Position numbers and translations under genes: made by a program | Notes under the pieces: model-generated | Databases searched by the model: none | What the model was told of the DNA's origin: nothing | What the model saw: the letters and a program-made list of their open reading frames with translations, nothing else | Shown: one piece after another, positions 27,954 to 32,748 of the stretch | How positions within the stretch are numbered: position 1 is the stretch's first letter | How the letters are laid out: the number at the start of each line of letters is the position of its first letter | Assembly: GCA_002406055.1 (NCBI GenBank) | Contig: DHMZ01000030.1 | Coordinates: forward strand, 3,868-36,615 | Reading direction: 5' to 3' | DNA length: 32,748 bases | Source of the DNA: Spirochaetales bacterium UBA4629 | GTDB lineage: Bacteria; Spirochaetota; Spirochaetia; Sphaerochaetales; Sphaerochaetaceae

Positions 27954-30650
27954 TTACTTTTGTTTAATTGCAGCTTGAGCAGCAGCTAAGCGTGCAATAG
28001 GTACTCTGAAAGGAGAACAAGATACGTAATCTAGTCCTGCACCCTGGCAGAATTGAATTGTCTTAGGATCTCCACCATGTTCACCACAAATACCCATCTT
28101 CATATCTGGACGAACACTTCTACCGAGCCCTACAGCCATCTTTAAGAGCTTACCTACACCACCAAAATCGATAGTTGCAAATGGATCATAATCATAGAAC
28201 TGCTTATCAGGATCATTTACATAATGAGTTAAGAATGAAGCTGAGTCATCACGAGAGAATCCACATGTCATCTGTGTAAGGTCGTTTGTACCAAATGAGA
28301 AGAACTCTGCACTACCAGCAATTTCATCTGCTGTTAATGCTGCTCTTGGAACTTCAATCATAGTACCAATTTGATAAGGAATAACAAGATTCTGCTCAGC
28401 AAATACCTTCTCTATCTCATCTACAGCATTCTTTCTACAGTAGTTGAATTCCTTCCAAATACCAACAAGAGGAATCATGATTTCAGGGTGAACCTTATAT
28501 CCCTTTCTCTTTGTGTTGATGGCAGCTTCCATGATAGCTCTAACCTGCATTCTTAAGATTTCTGGATATACAACAGCAAGTCTACATCCTCTGAAACCAA
28601 GCATTGGGTTGAATTCATGAAGAGCATTACACTTACGAGCAATTTCCTCTACGCTAATACCCATCTTGAGAGCCATTTCATGGCGAGAAGTATGGTCATT
28701 AGGTAAGAATTCATGGAGAGGAGGATCAAGAAGTCTAATAACAACAGGAAGACCATTCATTGCCTCAAAGATTCCTTCGAAGTCTTCTCTTTGCATTGGA
28801 AGAAGCTCATTAAGAGCGTTTTCACGTGCTCTAACGTTATCAGCAAGAATCATCTTTCTCATTGAAACGATTCTATCGCCACCAAAGAACATGTGTTCTG
28901 TTCTACATAGACCAACACCTTCAGCACCAAGCATAATAGCCTGTCTTGCATCCTTAGGTGTATCAGCATTTGTTCTGACACTCATTGTCTTGATTTCATC
29001 AACATATGTCATGAACTTCTTGTAGTCCTGGTATAGTAGTGATTCACTTTCAAGCATAGTTCCTTCAAGAACCTGCATGATTTCACTTGGCTTAACAGCA
29101 ATCTTCTGAGCATATACATTACCTGTAAAACCATCGATAGCCATGTAATCGCCTTCACTAAGTTCTTTTCCATTAACAACAAGAGTTTTCTTAGGCTCGT
29201 TAACGATAATCTCACCACAACCTGAGACACATGGGCATCCCATACCACGAGCAACAACTGCAGCATGGCTTGTCATACCACCTCTACATGTAACAATACC
29301 CTTACTTACTGCCATACCACCAATATCTTCAGGTGAAGTTTCTACTCTAACAAGAAGGACATCCTTTCCTTCACTTGCAGCTTTTTCGGCATCTTTAGCA
29401 TTGAAGTAAATCTGTCCGCATGCTCCACCAGGAGAAGCATTTAAGCCTTTAGTATCTGGCACGATATTTAAATCTCTAATGACTTTGTTATCGAGAATAG
29501 GAGCAAATAACTTAGAGAACTCACCTGCTGGAACTCTCTCGACAGCTGTTGTTTTGTCGATTAATCCAGATTCAACCATTTCAACTTGGCTTCTAATCCA
29601 ACTAAAGATTGTTCTTTTTCCATTACGTGTCTGGAGCATGTAGAGCTTACCTTCCTGAATTGTAAACTCCAAGTCCTGCATATCATGATAATGCTTTTCA
29701 AGCTTTTCTCTAATATCGCAAAGTTGCTTATATGCTTCAGGGTTAACTTTTTCAAGAGTAGCAATTGGCTGAGGTGTTCGGATTCCTGCAACAACATCTT
29801 CGCCTTGAGCATTCATGAGATATTCGCCAAAGAACTTATTCTCACCACTAGATGGGTCACGGGTGAAAGCAACACCAGTACCACTAGTCTCACCCATGTT
29901 ACCGAATACCATTGCTTGAACGTTAACAGCTGTACCAAGTAGACCTCTAATATCATTCATCATTCTATACTTAATAGCTCTTTCGTTGTTCCAGCTATTA
30001 AAAACAGCATCAATTGCCTTAAAGAGTTGGTACTGAGGATCTTCAGGGAATTCTTCTCCTGTGTACTTCTTATAAATAATCTTGTATCGCTTAATGACTT
30101 CCTTGAGATTAGCGCAATCAAGTTCTGTATCAAAAACCTTATTGTTTTCATCTTTAACAGACTGCAATGCATCCTCAAACTTTGAGTGAGGAACACCCAT
30201 TACAACGTCACCAAACATCTGAATGAATCTTCTATATGAATCCCAAGCAAATCTTTCATTGCCTGTTTTTTCAATTAAAGCGTTTAAAGAATCTGGATTA
30301 AGACCAAGATTTAATACAGTGTCCATCATTCCAGGCATGGACTGTGCCGCACCAGAACGTACAGAAACTAAAAGAGGATTTTTCTTGTCACCAAGCTTAG
30401 CTCCCATTAGACCTTCAAGTTTTTCAAGGTTAAGAAGAACCTCATTCTTCATTCCATTTGGATAAGAGCCATTGTGCTTATCAAAGAAATTACAAGCTTC
30501 TGTTGTAATGGTAAATCCAGGAGGAACAGGAAGACCAATGCTTGTCATATCTGCAAGATTAGCGCCTTTTCCACCAAGAAGTTCTTTCATGTCGCCTCTA
30601 CCTTCAGCTTTTCCATCGCCAAAGAAGTAAACATACTTTTTTTCTTCCAT
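27954..30650 (-). CDS. ppdK: Pyruvate, phosphate dikinase
   Basis: Interconverts pyruvate, ATP and phosphate with phosphoenolpyruvate, AMP and pyrophosphate, in the cytoplasm; in anaerobic bacteria it often runs in the glycolytic direction. 898 residues, full length. The N-terminal ATP-grasp domain starts with LLGGKGANLADM. The phosphohistidine is H462 in GMTSHAAVVARGMGCPC. The C-terminal TIM barrel carries C855 in MGICGEHGGDP and the LGAEGVGLCRTEHMF and GFRGCRL motifs. ATG at 30650 with AGGA 8 nt upstream. Monocistronic by its flanking promoter and terminator. Confidence 0.98.
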   Translation of the reverse strand: MEEKKYVYFFGDGKAEGRGDMKELLGGKGANLADMTSIGLPVPPGFTITTEACNFFDKHNGSYPNGMKNEVLLNLEKLEGLMGAKLGDKKNPLLVSVRSGAAQSMPGMMDTVLNLGLNPDSLNALIEKTGNERFAWDSYRRFIQMFGDVVMGVPHSKFEDALQSVKDENNKVFDTELDCANLKEVIKRYKIIYKKYTGEEFPEDPQYQLFKAIDAVFNSWNNERAIKYRMMNDIRGLLGTAVNVQAMVFGNMGETSGTGVAFTRDPSSGENKFFGEYLMNAQGEDVVAGIRTPQPIATLEKVNPEAYKQLCDIREKLEKHYHDMQDLEFTIQEGKLYMLQTRNGKRTIFSWIRSQVEMVESGLIDKTTAVERVPAGEFSKLFAPILDNKVIRDLNIVPDTKGLNASPGGACGQIYFNAKDAEKAASEGKDVLLVRVETSPEDIGGMAVSKGIVTCRGGMTSHAAVVARGMGCPCVSGCGEIIVNEPKKTLVVNGKELSEGDYMAIDGFTGNVYAQKIAVKPSEIMQVLEGTMLESESLLYQDYKKFMTYVDEIKTMSVRTNADTPKDARQAIMLGAEGVGLCRTEHMFFGGDRIVSMRKMILADNVRARENALNELLPMQREDFEGIFEAMNGLPVVIRLLDPPLHEFLPNDHTSRHEMALKMGISVEEIARKCNALHEFNPMLGFRGCRLAVVYPEILRMQVRAIMEAAINTKRKGYKVHPEIMIPLVGIWKEFNYCRKNAVDEIEKVFAEQNLVIPYQIGTMIEVPRAALTADEIAGSAEFFSFGTNDLTQMTCGFSRDDSASFLTHYVNDPDKQFYDYDPFATIDFGGVGKLLKMAVGLGRSVRPDMKMGICGEHGGDPKTIQFCQGAGLDYVSCSPFRVPIARLAAAQAAIKQK

Positions 30651-30688
30651 TTTTAAATTCCTATAAAAAATATTGTAAATGCTTTGAT

Positions 30689-30717
30689 ATGTTACCTACA
30701 AAACATCCACAGGTCAA
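30689..30717 (-). promoter_or_regulatory. Candidate sigma-70 promoter of ppdK
   Basis: Minus-strand -35 TTGACC (30712-30717), 17-bp spacer, -10 TAACAT (30689-30694). The rest of the 239-bp gap is AT-rich and contains the sigma-factor terminator. Confidence 0.45.
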
Positions 30718-30828
30718 TCAAAATTTGTTACAAATGAAGCGATAAATTAAGTGTACATAAAGAGAAAACCACTTTAAAAAGGAAAAAAACAACATTTAAA
30801 TAGATTAATAAAAATTGAAGTAAAACGC

Positions 30829-30871
30829 AAAAAAAAATTGACGACCTTATTGATAGATAAAAAGTCGTCAA
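30829..30871 (-). terminator. Intrinsic terminator of the sigma-factor gene
   Basis: Minus strand: 8-bp stem TTGACGAC / GTCGTCAA with an 18-nt loop, followed by nine T. Starts 18 nt past the stop. Confidence 0.75.
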
Positions 30872-30889
30872 CTATATTTAGAAAACAAA

Positions 30890-31756
30890 TTAAATAGCGT
30901 TGTAGTATTTAATGCCGAGATCCTCTCCGTTCTTCTTTAATTTCTCAAGAGCACTTTTTTCAATTTGTCTGATTCTCTCTTTTGTAAGATGGTACTCTTC
31001 TCCAATTGAATTAAGACTCATAGGCTCTCTATCATTAAAACCATATCTCTTAATAATAATATCTCTCTCTTTTTCACTTAATGTTGAAAGAAGCTTATTG
31101 ACATCTCCCTTCATCATAGTGTTAACCATCTTTTCTTCAGGAGATTGCTCTTTGTCTTCAATGAAATCAGATAAAGCGCTGTCTTCTTCATCACTATTTT
31201 TAATAGGAGAATCAAAAGAAAGCATATCTTTAGTAATAGAGAGAAGACTCTTTACTACGCTCTCATCAATGCCAGAAACAGCAGCAATCTCACTTGGTTG
31301 AGGATTACTAATTCCCTTTTCATGGATTAAGTAATTCTTTGCTCTTGTAATCTGAATTAACTCATTAGATCTATTTAACGGAAGTCTAACTGGTCTGCTC
31401 TGCTCAGCTAAAGCCTTAAGAATAGATTGTCTAATCCACCAAACAGCATATGAAATAAAATGATAACCTTTTTCTGGCTCATACTTATCAATAGCTGTTA
31501 CAAGACCAATATTGCCTTCATTAATCAAATCTTCAAGAGGCATACCTTGACCGCGATATTTCTTTGCAATTGAAACAACAAATCTAAGGTTTGCAGATAC
31601 AATTTTATCTCTAGCTTTTTTATCACCCTTCTTTGCCAAAAGAGCCAACTCATATTCTTCTTCATATGAAAGAAGTGGAATCTTATCAATAGCTTCAAGA
31701 TAGCTAGATAAAACCTCATTGTCAGAAACTGAATAGTTGTTGTTTTTCTTTGCCAT
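30890..31756 (-). CDS. Alternative sigma-70-family sigma factor (RpoD/RpoS-like, no region 1.1)
   Basis: 288 residues from the ATG at 31756, preceded by AAGGAG at 31766-31771; a longer frame to 31789 runs into the promoter element. Region 1.2 is near the start (SSYLEAIDKIPLLSYEEEYEL). Region 2 spans about 55-119 (ANLRFVVSIAKKY, YAVWWIRQSI). Region 3 follows, and the region 4 helix-turn-helix lies at about 247-273 (SIGEEYHLTKERIRQIEKSA). It lacks the acidic N-terminus and large insert of the RpoD in the same window, so it is a secondary, probably stress- or host-response, factor that may recognise promoters near the -35/-10 type. It is preceded by a sigma-54-type promoter and repeat array, suggesting control by RpoN. 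Confidence 0.93.
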   Translation of the reverse strand: MAKKNNNYSVSDNEVLSSYLEAIDKIPLLSYEEEYELALLAKKGDKKARDKIVSANLRFVVSIAKKYRGQGMPLEDLINEGNIGLVTAIDKYEPEKGYHFISYAVWWIRQSILKALAEQSRPVRLPLNRSNELIQITRAKNYLIHEKGISNPQPSEIAAVSGIDESVVKSLLSITKDMLSFDSPIKNSDEEDSALSDFIEDKEQSPEEKMVNTMMKGDVNKLLSTLSEKERDIIIKRYGFNDREPMSLNSIGEEYHLTKERIRQIEKSALEKLKKNGEDLGIKYYNAI

Positions 31757-31784
31757 AACATTTTTCTCCTTCAATATTAAATAA

Positions 31785-31801
31785 TGCAAATGTTATGCCA
31801 A
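31785..31801 (-). promoter_or_regulatory. Sigma-54 (-24/-12) promoter of the sigma-factor gene
   Basis: Minus strand TTGGCATAACATTTGCA against consensus YTGGCACGRNNNTTGCW: 15 of 17 positions fit, with the invariant GG (31798-31799) and GC (31786-31787) at the correct spacing. Predicted start near 31775, just before the AAGGAG at 31766-31771 and 19 nt before the ATG. No convincing -35/-10 pair is seen between it and the gene. Confidence 0.75.
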
Positions 31802-31867
31802 AAAATGTAATTTGTTTCTATATAAGTAAATAACAATTACATTTTACTCTACACAAAACTCTTAATT

Positions 31868-31963
31868 GTTTCAATTTGACGCAGCCAAGTCTCTCTTTCT
31901 TCTAAACGTGTCACTTTGACGCACAAAGTTTTAGGCTATTAATTTTTGTTTCACTTTGACACG
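31868..31963. repeat. Three 16-bp imperfect palindromic repeats at exact 40-bp spacing, enhancer-like
   Basis: GTTTCAATTTGACGCA (31868-31883), GTGTCACTTTGACGCA (31908-31923) and GTTTCACTTTGACACG (31948-31963), each start 40 bp from the next. The shared core is GTnTCA-nTT-TGACnC, an imperfect inverted repeat. They lie about 70-165 bp upstream of the -24 element, the usual place of activator sites for sigma-54 promoters. The third copy and part of the second lie in the 3' end of the upstream gene. Confidence 0.75.
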
Positions 31964-32291
31964 GAAAGACAATTTCAATAGATTCAAGAATATTAATCCT
32001 TCCACTCTGACTGACTTTTATATCAGAGTCTTCTATCTCCTTAGTAATATCTGCATAGGTCATTTCAATCAAATCAGATATCATATCGCCTTCGCAAAGT
32101 GCTAAAGTATAGTTTGGTTTCTGACAAAGATACTGTGCAAGCTGGAAGCGAAAGAAAGCTTTAAACTCACTACTTTTCTCTAACGATTTAGGGAAGAATA
32201 ATGAGCAATAGATTTCAAAGGCATCCTTTAACTTATTATGACTTATGCATTCTATAGCTTCTTTACATCTGTCAACACGACCCTTTTCCAT
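31911..32291 (-). CDS. Hypothetical protein, 126 residues
   Basis: Not recognised. The ATG at 32291 is chosen over a GTG at 32300 because AAGGTG lies 6 nt upstream. Mostly helical by composition, with a hydrophobic aromatic patch (AFFRFQLAQYLC) and four scattered cysteines before a Ser/Lys tail; no signal or membrane segment. Its last ~18 codons run through two of the three enhancer-like repeats, so the 3' end has a double function or the protein tail is tolerant. It points toward the sigma-factor gene but no terminator separates them, so readthrough could add a basal level of that gene. Divergent from groES. Confidence 0.65.
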   Translation of the reverse strand: MEKGRVDRCKEAIECISHNKLKDAFEIYCSLFFPKSLEKSSEFKAFFRFQLAQYLCQKPNYTLALCEGDMISDLIEMTYADITKEIEDSDIKVSQSGRINILESIEIVFPCQSETKINSLKLCASK

Positions 32292-32334
32292 TTTCTTCAC
32301 CTTATCTACACATTAAAATAATAGAAATAGAAAA

Positions 32335-32403
32335 ATCGACAAGTAAAGAATGAAAAAAATATGAACTTTATAAGAATAAAAAGAAAAAAAAGAACTTGTC
32401 GAT
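32335..32403. repeat. 10-bp inverted repeat flanking the divergent promoter region before groES
   Basis: ATCGACAAGT (32335-32344) and ACTTGTCGAT (32394-32403), perfect arms 49 bp apart. The right arm supplies the groES -35 (TTGTCG). The left arm would supply an equivalent -35 for the leftward gene (TTGTCG-16-TATTTT). Could be paired operator sites or simply matched promoters. Confidence 0.55.
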
Positions 32404-32424
32404 AACCTACTCTTTTCTTATATT
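32396..32424 (+). promoter_or_regulatory. Sigma-70 promoter of groES
   Basis: -35 TTGTCG (32396-32401), 17-bp spacer, -10 TATATT (32419-32424). Predicted start near 32431. Confidence 0.6.
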
Positions 32425-32431
32425 CAAATAT

Positions 32432-32446
32432 GTGGATTAATTCCAC
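32432..32446. promoter_or_regulatory. Palindrome at the groES transcription start
   Basis: GTGGA-TTAAT-TCCAC, perfect 5-bp arms, lying at about +1 to +15 of the predicted groES mRNA. The place matches a repressor operator, but the sequence is not CIRCE. Confidence 0.45.
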
Positions 32447-32477
32447 CCTACAATTATTACTTTAAGAGGTATTAAAT

Positions 32478-32741
32478 ATGAAGATTATTCCACTTGGAGA
32501 AAGAGTATTACTTAAAGCCAAGGAAGCAGAAAAGAAGACAGCAGGAGGACTCTTTATTCCTCAGACAGCTCAGGAAAAAACACAGTTCGCAACAGTTGTT
32601 GCTGTAGGCGACGATGAGTCTATTCGTGTTAAGGTTGGTCAGACAGTTCTCCACGATAAATATGCAGGAACTCAGATTAAAGATAATGGCGAGGATTACT
32701 TGATTGTAAATTCAAGCGATATCTTAGCTATTGTAGAGTAA
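32478..32741 (+). CDS. groES: Co-chaperonin GroES
   Basis: Heptameric lid of the GroEL folding chamber. 87 residues: start MKIIPLGERVLLKAKEAEKK, mobile loop TAGGLFIPQTAQEKT (about 21-35) and the C-terminal DYLIVNSSDILAIVE. AAGAGG lies 7 nt before the ATG at 32478. The gene is complete, ending 7 bp before the window edge, so whether groEL follows cannot be seen. Confidence 0.97.
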   Translation: MKIIPLGERVLLKAKEAEKKTAGGLFIPQTAQEKTQFATVVAVGDDESIRVKVGQTVLHDKYAGTQIKDNGEDYLIVNSSDILAIVE

Positions 32742-32748
32742 TCTTATT

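Noticed and set aside
31868..31963. Evenly spaced repeats that could suggest a CRISPR array
   Set aside because: Only three 16-bp near-palindromic copies with sequence changes, partly inside a gene, and no cas genes; the position before a -24/-12 element fits activator sites better.
32345..32477. CIRCE (HrcA) element before groES
   Set aside because: No TTAGCACTC-N9-GAGTGCTAA or close variant is present; the palindromes seen have different sequences.

Overview
The window is AT-rich chromosomal DNA from a bacterium, most likely a spirochaete (Treponema/Sphaerochaeta type). This is an inference from several signs. A DUF3276/PUR nucleic-acid-binding protein of the kind known from Borrelia (BpuR) and Bacteroidetes is present. 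A YkgJ-type cysteine-cluster gene, dnaG and rpoD are linked. Two surface proteins have relaxed, spirochaete-like lipoboxes, and ppdK is present. Nearly everything is housekeeping. No transposase, integrase, phage gene or CRISPR array is visible.

Layout, left to right. 1-4849: a tRNA-Tyr unit runs leftward into ykgJ-like, dnaG and rpoD; rpoD is cut by the left edge. 4928-7414: a leftward operon encodes a lipoprotein/beta-barrel protein, a small zinc-finger-like protein and CoaD. 7519-9985: a related, larger four-repeat lipoprotein/beta-barrel gene has its own promoter and terminator. 10196-13777: the classic ffh-rpsP-khpA-rimM-trmD-rplS operon. 13845-17350: smc and rnhB are divergent. 17369-18097: a tRNA-Gly unit is followed by a Nudix hydrolase. 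18122-19349: serC. 19461-20930: a PUR-domain protein overlaps an M29-aminopeptidase-like gene. 20927-23569: coaX, an ABC-F ATPase, tRNA-Glu and tRNA-Gln. 23605-26634: tsaD, a 75-residue protein, a PARG-like macrodomain protein, tRNA-Thr and a DUF368 undecaprenyl-phosphate carrier protein. 26714-27870: a Fic-domain gene behind a paired palindromic control region. 27906-30717: ppdK. 30829-31963: an alternative sigma-70-family factor with a strong-looking sigma-54 promoter. 31911-32291: an unknown gene. 32335-32741: groES.

Two pieces of control logic stand out. First, the small sigma factor gene is preceded by a near-consensus -24/-12 (sigma-54) element. Upstream of that lie three 16-bp imperfectly palindromic repeats spaced exactly 40 bp apart. 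This looks like an enhancer array for a sigma-54 activator and predicts an RpoN-to-sigma-factor cascade similar in outline to Borrelia RpoN-RpoS. Second, all four tRNA transcription units run directly into co-directional protein genes, several with the tRNA terminator only a few bases from the next ribosome-binding site. Readthrough or processing at tRNAs may therefore set expression of dnaG-rpoD, the ABC-F gene and the PARG-like gene.

The most unfamiliar proteins are the two neighbouring lipoprotein/beta-barrel proteins. They share an undescribed-looking domain of about 90-110 residues, two copies in one and four in the other, two of which are a recent 333-bp tandem duplication.
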